From Verrucomicrobiota bacterium (GTDB lineage Bacteria > Verrucomicrobiota > Verrucomicrobiia > Limisphaerales > UBA9464): a stretch of DNA of 64,000 bases. Of the stretch, positions 57,201-64,000 are shown one piece after another. The notes under the pieces are model-generated. The model had not been told where the DNA came from. It did no database searches and saw nothing but the letters and a program-made list of their open reading frames with translations. The stretch is from NCBI GenBank assembly GCA_947454705.1, contig CANGKZ010000014.1, positions 52,542-116,541 on the forward strand. Reading direction: 5' to 3'. Both the position numbers and the translations under genes were made by a program. Position 1 is the first letter of the stretch; each line of letters begins with the position of its first letter.

Positions 57201-58447
57201 AGGGCCGCCGGAATTCCGAATTTCTCGAGCTCGGCACCCCAGGCTCCTGCTGGCGTTACTAAGCGACACCCCGCCCAAGCGTCCGCCCAATGGCGATCCA
57301 CCTGCTGTTCCGCAAGTTCGGCAATGCGCTCCGCCATGACCTTAAGGATGTGACGGTTTGCCCGCGTATCGTTCACGTGCTTCCGGGTCTCGTCGAGTTC
57401 AACGGTAGCGTGGGCCAATAGCGGCAGCGGAATTTGAACTTCCGTCGGAAAATAGCTGAATAGGCATCCCCCGCCGACCTGTCCCTCATTCGGTATGGCG
57501 ATGGTAAGCTGAAAGCGGTTTTTGTAGTGCTCCCCGTGGTCGAGCAGTTCTCGGGGAACCTCTCCATCGAAGCGAAAGACGCTCCACGAACCTACAGCTC
57601 TGCTACCTTCGCGCAGGATGCACCCCCCTTCGGACCGCTCACAACTCCACACCTTGTTCTCCCATCCTTCGATTTGAACCTCAAGTTGGGCAACAGAATC
57701 AACCAAGAGCAGAAACTCCTGCTTCAGCTCGTTCGCTTGCTGCACCGCTTCCAGATGGGCTTGGGGGTTCGAGAACGGCATGCCGACGACCGTGTCGAAC
57801 CCTTCGCCGCGGAGCGCAGAGCAAACGCTTGCGATGGATTGGAGCCCCTGATCCTCGGGCCAAGCGTGACTCTGCCAATCAGGAATCCATTGTGGGAATG
57901 CGAGTCGTGGCACGATCAAATCACCGGCGATCTCCCGCTCGGCACAAACTCTGGAGGCGACTTCTTTGCTTTCCCTTGTCAGGTCACTTACCACATTCTC
58001 AGCATAGCCGGAGAGAAATGCGAGTCTCAGTTCCCCGCTGGAGATAAGCGGGGAATGAGTCCAATTCAGTATCGAACGGAAACCCAATCCCTTGTCTCCT
58101 ATCACCACCGCTTCGCGCTGGCGCTTGGGGCTTAGGTTCGCCGTCTGCAATGACTGGACGCCCCCAAAATCGAAGGCCCTGCCCGTGTTGCCCATCACCA
58201 GCCCATGCGGAGTGATCACGATGCGAAGCTTTCCACTGACACCCGATTTTCGAGCAGCGTCGGCCGCATTTTGGAGCAACTCAAGAATCTCCCGGCCATG
58301 ATAACCTCGAGTGATTTCTCTCTCTCGCCGATGTTCGGCAATAAGCCGTTCAGGGCTAAGTTTATATACCTCCCGTAAGCGGCGCTCCGCCTCAATTAGC
58401 CAAGCGTTCCACTCGCTCTCGGAGATTTCTTTCGGTGCATGATTCAC
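54269..58447 (-). CDS. Sacsin/Hsp90-type ATPase with DUF3883 nuclease-like C-terminus (candidate defence effector)
   Basis: Large cytosolic protein of 1392 residues, start GTG 58447. Residues about 20-180 form a GHKL ATPase: N-box E-L-L-Q-N-A-A-D-A with Asn60, then G-N-T-G-R-A-F-D-F and V-I-G-D-K-G-L-G-F-R-S near 115-125. The long middle, about 200-1120, is not recognised. A proline-rich linker (A-P-A-P-P-Q-Q-N) lies near 1150. The C-terminal 130 residues match DUF3883/NOV: G-F-D-L-V-S-F, F-I-E-V-K-G, N-E-L-K-A-A-R-E-Y-G, a PD-(D/E)xK-like nuclease layout. It follows the metallopeptidase gene by 23 bp. Its base composition is visibly more AT-rich than hsdR. Probable defence role by context. 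Confidence 0.8.
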   Translation of the reverse strand: MNHAPKEISESEWNAWLIEAERRLREVYKLSPERLIAEHRREREITRGYHGREILELLQNAADAARKSGVSGKLRIVITPHGLVMGNTGRAFDFGGVQSLQTANLSPKRQREAVVIGDKGLGFRSILNWTHSPLISSGELRLAFLSGYAENVVSDLTRESKEVASRVCAEREIAGDLIVPRLAFPQWIPDWQSHAWPEDQGLQSIASVCSALRGEGFDTVVGMPFSNPQAHLEAVQQANELKQEFLLLVDSVAQLEVQIEGWENKVWSCERSEGGCILREGSRAVGSWSVFRFDGEVPRELLDHGEHYKNRFQLTIAIPNEGQVGGGCLFSYFPTEVQIPLPLLAHATVELDETRKHVNDTRANRHILKVMAERIAELAEQQVDRHWADAWAGCRLVTPAGAWGAELEKFGIPAALRESARNKRLIPVLGGGHLSARLAKSAPGDAAKWWPARLFPGLADFRGKDHRKLAAHLGVEPLSTEYVVQRLLLAGDLTVHERAHAIAGLLQTPIPPTGHNLAALLCDETETPMPAGASAILQSSGGLPLLPSWATIRFLHPELRRQLGELLESKESRELQQKLRPFGVVEYSLSALIRPVMTEGNRQVRDRPQNESLIREEALRFLWQVHRAVGSTTPFPTDATVKLKNQEGTWTEPKELYLGEGYGQEGNITQDLYAGWAKRKLIANAEQLGLNIPSAITEIASFLVWLGVARWPREIGTELPGQDYLDAVKASLSYPVQFEDCRFGSLDELLGVQFCGAKTLDGLMEILRQATTEVVLAWLVCDPRSSAWFRPSHDHGTLRICPSYKQYYRRYTGALPSYIHWQIATFPWLLSNDGTKKPPRGCLIGDRQLDVLFPGPNPPNPVLLERYGISSRLNEAFQLAGVMPGLAQLGRDELYRLLLEVPKLSPDGKAGRALCRWFVSNEASVFASPGPYQERFFSQGKVWGTRQGESGYFPLSELRHIDQEGFPMALTAKLPIADLPKRIGAQKVKDILGIKPLDRSEIRQELVSHRVSSELDNRAAWFDAAKPFIKRLRQTQSKQSQIVGWFDRLKLYVCDELRVQMQYEEVSYDHMAEEGESFVFFDHLYVRGDLEDSLDLLADAVGAAVASIFGMAEGDAFSKILRCAPSNRAKLLKRMCGDQFHEEIETASVKPNPVYAGPIEAPAPPQQNQSPCNPEEPQAGEQAKLESGASYRKEKTPGVISIPHKPLSSVAQRKIVVRGVQPSLGRRSGSETIVDGERCERMAAAFEEQDNPSRYTLGVGHITGLDAPGFDLVSFASNEARELFQKPETRNWSTVLRFIEVKGRSSSTAKIELKGNELKAAREYGERYFLYRFYEAANGQFIVTILQNPMDAEEAKATIIEVDLDRAEETQRFEFVVESDVNDTKEGSRAVH

Positions 58448-58470
58448 AGGCTAACAACCTTTTTGATTGT

Positions 58471-58815
58471 TCAACGAAAAGAGACGGCATTCTTTCGAAC
58501 GAAATCCACTTTGGGGGATTTCAACTCCCGTTCGATCGACTCGTAGTCGCCGAGGTGGGCGCGCATGAGCATCTTCCAGAGCTTGCCGTGGTTTGGGACC
58601 GAGAAGTGAAGCAATTCGTGGACGATGACGTAATCGCCCAGCTTCGTGTCCATGCCGACCAACTCGTCGTTGAAACTGAGCGTTCCCGCGGTGGAACACG
58701 ACGCCCACTTGCGCCGCATCGGCCGGATGTAGATCGCGTGAGCCTTCACGTCGAGCTTCGCCGCCCATCGGACCACTGCTTCCCGGAACGCTTCCCGATC
58801 GCGCCAGCGTTTCAT
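58471..58815 (-). CDS. YgjP/M48-like metallopeptidase (DUF45)
   Basis: Small zinc peptidase-like protein of 114 residues. R-K-W-A-S-C-S at about residues 34-40 and V-H-E-L-L-H-F near 65-71 match YgjP-like (DUF45) proteins; the third ligand His is in N-H-G-K-L-W. The start overlaps the hsdR stop (ATGA at 58812-58815), so it is coupled to hsdR. DUF45 genes commonly follow hsdR in type I restriction loci; their role is not established. Confidence 0.9.
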   Translation of the reverse strand: MKRWRDREAFREAVVRWAAKLDVKAHAIYIRPMRRKWASCSTAGTLSFNDELVGMDTKLGDYVIVHELLHFSVPNHGKLWKMLMRAHLGDYESIERELKSPKVDFVRKNAVSFR

Positions 58816-61757
58816 CCCCGGGAACCCCTTTGTAGCAGCGAGAACAAGGCTTCCACCGTGGCGGTCACTTTGTTCATGTCATCCTCCTCGGCGAAGATCG
58901 CAAACGTCACTTGCTTGCGAACCTCACGCATCTCCGCTTCGCTCGATTTCCAATTTGGATGGTTCACAAAGGCTTCGCGCACCCTTCCGGCGACTTTTTC
59001 AGCGTTCGGGATGCCTTCCGCGCTGAACCTGCCCATCATGAAATAGGTCAGGCTGTCGAGCCCCTTGGCCAGCTGCTCCTTCTTCCGGGCATCGTTTTGT
59101 GCGATCTCGGCAAGCAGGGTTTCAAGCGCCTCTTCCGTGCTGCTCTGGCGTGATTCAAAGGCTTCCTGGACCGCCTTGGCCCGATCCCCCATCGCCAGCA
59201 GGAACGGATCGTCGCTCCTTTCCTCAGCCTCCTTCTGGATGGCTTTGATGAGGTTGATCACTTTGGTCGCCTTGCCCTCCTCCCGCAGTTTGATCGTCTC
59301 GATCGTACTGCGGTCGATCACCACATACTCCGCCGCTGGCTCGGCCAGCGTCGCGCCAATGTGCCGTTGCACCAGTTCGCTGGTCTTCCTCTGAAAATCG
59401 CGGTCGGCAGCCACTCTCCGCGCGTAGGCGTTGCGGATCACCTCGTAAATGGCGCTCAGCGTCGCGTAGTCCTCAATAAACGGACGCAGGAAGGCATCCG
59501 GTGAGATGATCTCGTAGAGCATCTCGATCTCCTTGTACTCCTTGAAGAAGGCCTTGCGCCGCTCGGGGTCGCGGAAATGCTCGATGAGGGTATCGACGTC
59601 CTTGTCGTTGAAGTGTTGCTCGATGAGCCCCAGATACTCCGGAGCCTTGCTCTCCATTTTGTTTTTAAAGAGCACCTTGAGGAGCTTCAGATCCTTGACG
59701 ATGGCGTTGATTTCTTCGCTGTCGAAGGCCAGGGCTTTCTCCAGTTTGTCGAAGATACCCACGAAATCGAAAACAAAGCCGTGGGGTTTCACCATCTCCT
59801 GCGCCTCGTTTTCGTAGGGACGGTTCACCCGGGCGATGGCCTGCAGCAGGGTGTGATCGCGCATCGGCTTATCGAGATACATGGCGTAGAGCACCGGCGC
59901 ATCGAAGCCGGTGAGCAGTTTCTCGGTGACGATGAGGATCTTCGGCATCTGATCGAGCTTGCCGAAGCTCTTGCGAATCTGGCGCTCCTTTTTGGGATCG
60001 AGGTGGAATTCCTTGAGCAGCGCGGAATCGTTGTTGTTCCCGGTATAAACGACCTCGGAGTATTCGGGCGGCAGAATCCGATCGAGGGCCTTTTTGTAGT
60101 GGGCACAGGCCTCGCGATCCACCCCCACGAGGAAGGCTTTGTAGCCCAGCGGTTCCACATTATCCCGGTAGTGCGAGGCCACGAACTCAGCCACCTTTTG
60201 AATGCGTTCCCTGCCCTTGAGGAAGTTCTTAAGATTCACCGCCCGCTCGAGGATCTTGTTCAGCTCCTCGATGTCCGCCACGCCTTCCGCTTCGGCTAGG
60301 GAAAGGAACTCGGCATCCAGCGTTTCATGCGGGACCAGCATTTCGTTCGGCGCGAGCTGGTAGTAGAGCGGCAGCGTGGTGCCATCCTCGATGCTGTCGG
60401 CGATGGAATACTTGTGCAGGTAACCCTGATCATCCTCGCAGCCGAAGGTTTTGAAGGTGCCCTTTCCGTAGGCGGTCTTGTCCACCGGGGTTCCGGTAAA
60501 GCCGATGTAGGTCGCGTTCGGCAGTCCAGCCATCAGGAAGTTTCCGAGATCGCCGCCGGTAGTGCGGTGCGCCTCGTCGATCAGGACGTAGATGTTCTTC
60601 CGCAGGTTCAAGTCCGCCGGCATGTCGCGGAACTTGTGGATCATCGTCACCACGATTCCCCGGTAGTCATCGCGTAGCAGTTGATTGAGCCGGCTGATGC
60701 TGCTGGCATGCTCCAGATTTCCCAGTCCCAGCGCGGCCAGGTTCTTGAGCATCTGGTCTTCCAGCTCGTTGCGGTCGATCATCAACAGGACCGTGGGCTT
60801 GTCCGCCGCGGGCGAGCGGAAGAGCCGCTCCGCCGCCTTGATCATGGTAAAGGTCTTGCCGCTCCCCTGCGTATGCCACACGAGGCCGCGCGTGCGCCTG
60901 GGATCGAGCGCGCGGGTGACGGTCGCCTCCACCGCACCGGTCTGATGCTGACGCAGGATGTACTTGTTCAGCTCCTCATCCCGCTCGGCAAAGACGATGT
61001 AATCCTTCAGGAAGGCGAGCACCTGCGGGATGGCGCAGAAACTCTTCACTTTGGCCTCCAGCTTGCCGAGCTCCTCGTGCTTCCAGTTGAAGATGTTCCG
61101 GCGCACGGTGTTCCAGGTCACTCCGTAGGAAAATCCGATGGCGTCGGTGGCGGTGAACAGCTGCTGCGATACGAACAACTCGGGCGTCTCGCGGTGGTAA
61201 CGACGGATCTGGTCCACTCCGAGGGCGATCGCCTCGTCCTTGGTGGCGTTCTTGCACTCGATCACGAGCACGGGGATGCCGTTGATGAGAAAGACCACAT
61301 CCTCCCGAGTGCCGTAGTGGCCGTTGTGAAAGGCCCACTCCTCGGTCACTTCGTAAACGTTCCGCGCCGGGTCGTCGTAATCGATCAGGATCAGATCGCG
61401 CTCCCGCCTCTCCTCATGATCGAAGAATTTGCCTCGATTGCGCAGGTGCTCGACGAATTCCCGGTTCCCGTAGATGTCGGTATGGAAATGGCGAAATTGT
61501 CCGAGCAACGCCCCCTCGGAATCGGCGTAGCGTGGGTTGAACTCCCGCACCTTGGTGCCGAACAGGTCGTCGAAGAAGAGAGAGCCTCCGGTTGCCTTTG
61601 CTGCATCCGGACCTGACCGCCGTAGCCCGGAAGGCGAAGGAGGTTCAAACCCGCGCCGCCGCTCTGCCTCCTCGCGGGACACAAACGTCCAACCGATGGT
61701 CTCGGCGTAGGCGAGGATCCGGGCCTGGACGGTTCTATGTTCTCCGGCTGTGCTCAC
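58812..61757 (-). CDS. hsdR: Type I restriction enzyme R subunit
   Basis: ATP-driven DNA translocase and nuclease subunit, 981 residues. The PD-(D/E)xK nuclease core is Asp153 (E-D-V-V-F), then E-C-K with Glu167 and Lys169. Superfamily 2 motifs follow: Walker A G-S-G-K-T at 298-302, D-E-A-H at 394-397, and V-T-E-K-L-L-T-G-F-D near 640. A C-terminal helical region follows. Start: GTG at 61757 overlaps the upstream HNH stop (GTGA), which is better than an ATG at 61826. The N-terminal linker has a repeat-derived insertion near 39-57. It needs HsdM and HsdS, not present in the window. Confidence 0.95.
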   Translation of the reverse strand: MSTAGEHRTVQARILAYAETIGWTFVSREEAERRRGFEPPSPSGLRRSGPDAAKATGGSLFFDDLFGTKVREFNPRYADSEGALLGQFRHFHTDIYGNREFVEHLRNRGKFFDHEERRERDLILIDYDDPARNVYEVTEEWAFHNGHYGTREDVVFLINGIPVLVIECKNATKDEAIALGVDQIRRYHRETPELFVSQQLFTATDAIGFSYGVTWNTVRRNIFNWKHEELGKLEAKVKSFCAIPQVLAFLKDYIVFAERDEELNKYILRQHQTGAVEATVTRALDPRRTRGLVWHTQGSGKTFTMIKAAERLFRSPAADKPTVLLMIDRNELEDQMLKNLAALGLGNLEHASSISRLNQLLRDDYRGIVVTMIHKFRDMPADLNLRKNIYVLIDEAHRTTGGDLGNFLMAGLPNATYIGFTGTPVDKTAYGKGTFKTFGCEDDQGYLHKYSIADSIEDGTTLPLYYQLAPNEMLVPHETLDAEFLSLAEAEGVADIEELNKILERAVNLKNFLKGRERIQKVAEFVASHYRDNVEPLGYKAFLVGVDREACAHYKKALDRILPPEYSEVVYTGNNNDSALLKEFHLDPKKERQIRKSFGKLDQMPKILIVTEKLLTGFDAPVLYAMYLDKPMRDHTLLQAIARVNRPYENEAQEMVKPHGFVFDFVGIFDKLEKALAFDSEEINAIVKDLKLLKVLFKNKMESKAPEYLGLIEQHFNDKDVDTLIEHFRDPERRKAFFKEYKEIEMLYEIISPDAFLRPFIEDYATLSAIYEVIRNAYARRVAADRDFQRKTSELVQRHIGATLAEPAAEYVVIDRSTIETIKLREEGKATKVINLIKAIQKEAEERSDDPFLLAMGDRAKAVQEAFESRQSSTEEALETLLAEIAQNDARKKEQLAKGLDSLTYFMMGRFSAEGIPNAEKVAGRVREAFVNHPNWKSSEAEMREVRKQVTFAIFAEEDDMNKVTATVEALFSLLQRGSRG
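61588..61643. repeat. In-frame repeat-like insertion inside hsdR
   Basis: On the minus strand it reads CCTTCGCCTTCCGGGC, then TACGGCGGTCAGG and TCCGGATGCAGC, encoding S-P-S-G-L-R-R-S-G-P-D-A-A. It resembles the CGTAGCC/CCGCCGGGAG blocks seen between genes at 44452, 51814 and 52058 and sits in the linker between two conserved N-terminal segments of HsdR. Confidence 0.45.
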
Positions 61758-62389
61758 GATCGAAACCTGAGAACTTGGTGGCGTGGTAATGCGGCGAAAG
61801 CGACCTGCTCTAGTAAGCGCTTCCAACGTCCTTGAAGATGGGCAACATCTGCATCAAAAAGGGCATCCTTTGCCCTAGCTTTCGATTGGTTTGCACTCGC
61901 CAAATCAAATAAATCTATTGTCGTCTGACCTTTGGCTGATCCGTTTACCGCCTGAATCAGAATGTCTCTCCGATGCCCCACAAATTGAAGGTGGTCATTT
62001 GGATTATCGAGAATCGGATGCACTATCGTAAACCGGCACAATTCGTACTGGGGAAACTTCTCAGCTATCGTATCAGTTTCTCCCTTCCGCTCCGAATTGC
62101 AGTAGTAACAGGCAAGAACAAGATTTCTAACTTCAAACGTGAATTCCGGATGCAGCGCGAGACCTTTGGGAGCAACGTGATCTCGATGTGGCTGGCTGCC
62201 CATCAATCGATTACAACAGTATGCGCAGCGGTGAGACTGCTTCGGCAAAAGATCGATGGTCAATTCATCCTTAAAACGACGCGGTCTACCACCAGTATTC
62301 TCCCACATCTGGCTCTGCCGATCAGCGGAATATTCTTGAAGCGCAGCCACGTCGGCTTGGTTTACAACAGCGGCGGTTATCCTCCTCAT
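61754..62389 (-). CDS. HNH nuclease, PtuB-like (Septu type)
   Basis: HNH protein of 211 residues. The zinc/nuclease motif lies at about 53-101: C-A-Y-C-C-N-R-L, then R-D-H-V-A-P-K with the catalytic His, then N-L-V-L-A-C-Y-Y-C-N with Cys pairs. Paired with the ATPase upstream it matches PtuB of Septu defence. AAGGAGA lies 7 bases before its ATG, and the ATG overlaps the ATPase stop (ATGA). Its own stop overlaps the hsdR start (GTGA). It is coupled on both sides. Confidence 0.83.
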   Translation of the reverse strand: MRRITAAVVNQADVAALQEYSADRQSQMWENTGGRPRRFKDELTIDLLPKQSHRCAYCCNRLMGSQPHRDHVAPKGLALHPEFTFEVRNLVLACYYCNSERKGETDTIAEKFPQYELCRFTIVHPILDNPNDHLQFVGHRRDILIQAVNGSAKGQTTIDLFDLASANQSKARAKDALFDADVAHLQGRWKRLLEQVAFAALPRHQVLRFRS

Positions 62390-63848
62390 GCCTCTATCTC
62401 CTTCCGATAAGATTCGATCTCCGTAATTACTGCAGAAAGCGCGTCATCGCCCCTTCGAAGCTCGAACCGATTGGCCTTCCGCAAGAAATCATCGAGAAAG
62501 CGGCGATCTTTGCCACCCTCCTGAATGTGGAGCAAGATTGCAGAGAGCTCTCTGGTAAACTCAAAATTCGAGGCGGACGGAATACCCAAAACTTTGTAGA
62601 GAATTGATTCCGCCCCCCATCCAAAAAACTTCCGTCATGGGTTGCATATTGAACCGCGTCACCATTCATTTCGGCAACGACGACGGTTGAGTTTCCAGCT
62701 TCAAGGCTCGAGACCAAATGGGGAGAATGAGATGCAATCATTACGTGACTTCCCCTGGCGGACGCCAATGCTGAGCCAATCAGTTCTATATAGCGCTGCT
62801 GCCACACGACATTTAGGCTCAGTTCCGGCTCATCAATTGCGATGAAGCAGCCGGGCCTGGCGCGAGCAATCAACCTAGCACCAGTCGAAATCAGGTTTTG
62901 CTCACCCGAGCTGAGATTAGTTAGTTCCAGCCACGGTGATGGCACCTTGCCCCTTTTCCGAAGCAGCATATATGGCCCAGACAGAAGACGAAGGCGTCGA
63001 GCAACCTCGAATGCTAACCGTAACCCAGCGATGTCGCTAGATTCGTTCTCAGAAAGTTGATTGAGCGGGACGGTTACAATCTGGGAACGCTGCGAGCCAA
63101 AAGAGGAAACTACTCGCTCCTTGCGATCTCGCCACATTCTAATGTAGGGCCGCAAGCTATCGATTCGCTTTGTATATTCTGGAAGCGCTTCTAGCTCTCT
63201 GGCTGAGGGGCCAAGTCTACCGGTTACCCGCAGCGTAGCGTAATACCCGTTTGGGTCTTGGAGAAAATCGTCGAAAGACTTTTGACGAAGGTGCGCAAAC
63301 CCAAATGCCATTTCATAATTCGGAAATAGCTTCCCAATCCATTTGAGCAAGAGATCACGGCGTTCAATTTCAGGCAAGACCTCGAGGAAAGCATCGGCGA
63401 CGATTCGATCCATCGCCCCGGTTGTAGTGAGATTGGTAGCCTGCCGAACACCCAAATAGTGGTAGAATCGATTCAGATCCTCCTCTTCGTCGCGCCGACC
63501 AAACGTGAACCTGTCCCTGACTAGATTTGACAGTGCAAGGACTCGAGAAGGAAGAATATGATTCCCTAATTGAAAGAGCGGCTGTGCACCAAGCTCGGTG
63601 GTTTTTCCGTCAGATTCAATTGTGGCGTAAAGGCAACACTCGGACGGACTCTCCGGTTTCCCGTTACTGATCAGCGACTCTTGGTAGCGGAGCAGGTCCA
63701 CGCAGCCTGACAAAGCGCGGCTTTTATAGGATCCATTTGCACCCATCAGAAGCGTGAAGTGAGTCTGTCGACTCTGGCTGCCAGTCGGCGTGGCAACGAA
63801 GTTGATTGACTGGGTTGTGCCAATGCCAAAATCGAAGGACGCAGTCTT
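62386..63848 (-). pseudogene. AAA/ABC-type ATPase, PtuA-like, frameshifted and 5'-incomplete
   Basis: SMC/ABC-like ATPase partner of the HNH gene. Walker A: L-M-G-A-N-G-S-Y-K-S, with Tyr in place of the usual Gly. Signature L-S-S-G-E-Q-N-L and Walker B F-I-A-I-D-E-P-E-L-S-L follow, then A-S-H-S-P-H. Near 62621 one base is missing. Adding one C to CC on the plus strand makes F-L-G-W-G-A-E-S-I-L-Y-K-V-L-G and links the ATPase with 67 residues ending at 62386 (454 codons from the Met at 63746). No start codon exists before the Walker A loop: the family-like sequence F-D-F-G-I-G runs up to about 63848, where an IS-end-like sequence begins. Uncorrected, the ATPase would lose its own C-terminus and end at 62427. 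Confidence 0.75.
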
Positions 63849-64000
63849 TAGCAGGCCGTTGAAAAACCCCTGTTTTTCTACCCGATTCTCTCCCGTGTTG
63901 TGTCCAAAAGGTTGAAAACTGGATTTGGCAAGGGGGTGGCCCGGCGGTGTGGGGCTGACTGGGTTCCATTTTCCCAGTCTCCCGACACACCGCGGGCTGC
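63849..64000. mobile_element. Possible insertion-sequence end cutting the PtuA-like gene
   Basis: From 63849 the plus strand reads TAGCAGGCCGTTGAAAAACCCC, which looks like a transposon terminal repeat. The following 130 bases contain no known gene. The frame of the ATPase remains open to the window edge but its residues are Pro/Gly-rich and unlike an ATPase start. The body of the element, if real, lies beyond the window. Confidence 0.35.

Noticed and set aside
62386..62640. Programmed frameshift in the PtuA-like gene
   Set aside because: A programmed shift needs a slippery site plus a stimulator; the needed +1/-1 shift at TTTTTTGG is possible but no stimulator was seen. A deletion or sequence error is simpler.
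54269..63848. Gabija, DISARM or BREX system
   Set aside because: No UvrD-like helicase, DrmB/DUF1998, PglZ or BrxC-like protein is encoded; the HNH-ATPase pair fits Septu better.

Overview
The window looks like a chromosomal segment of a GC-rich Verrucomicrobiota, probably of the Limisphaerales/Pedosphaera type. This is inferred from gene content. Supporting traits are DUF1800/DUF1501 partner genes, a prepilin-like protein with an Rxx-F-T-L-I-E-L-L N-terminus, a Ser/Thr kinase with WD40 repeats beside an ECF sigma factor, very large secreted kelch/Ig and subtilase proteins, and many modular intergenic repeats. No rRNA, tRNA, CRISPR array or complete transposase was found.

Layout. 1-6.3 kb, minus strand: a partial acyltransferase, nadE, a DUF192 lipoprotein, coaX, birA and nadC, which form a tight cofactor (NAD, CoA, biotin) cluster. 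6.5-18.5 kb, mostly plus strand: ppdK with a clear terminator, an esterase, an SDR, rlmN, an ABC-2-type permease, a VOC protein (minus), then a LacI regulator overlapping a GH9 endoglucanase. 18.6-23.4 kb: a split aerotaxis-like pair (soluble MCP plus PAS protein), rpmB, a molybdopterin oxidoreductase, a prepilin-like protein and a DUF3298 protein. 23.5-31.3 kb, minus strand: a kelch/Ig protein, a kinase-WD40 gene broken by an 11-bp tandem duplication, and its ECF sigma factor. 31.7-47.6 kb: a Tat-exported polysaccharide-lyase-like protein, a DUF885 peptidase, a cystatin-like lipoprotein, an ICMT-like methyltransferase, a Usp protein, an MBOAT/SGNH acetylation pair, a secreted lactonase, a ClC transporter and the DUF1800/DUF1501 pair. 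47.9-51.7 kb: a giant secreted subtilase.

51.7-64 kb is the accessory part. Dense intergenic repeats surround an HNH endonuclease gene. Next comes a five-gene, tightly coupled minus-strand defence operon, listed in transcription order: a PtuA-like ATPase (Septu type, broken by a one-base deletion and perhaps cut at its 5' end by an IS end), a PtuB-like HNH nuclease, a type I restriction HsdR, a YgjP/M48-like metallopeptidase, and a 1392-aa protein joining an Hsp90/sacsin-type ATPase to a DUF3883 nuclease-like domain. No HsdM or HsdS is present inside the window.

Start sites were moved from the longest open frame wherever a signal peptide, family N-terminus, overlap or ribosome binding site argued for it; each entry says why.
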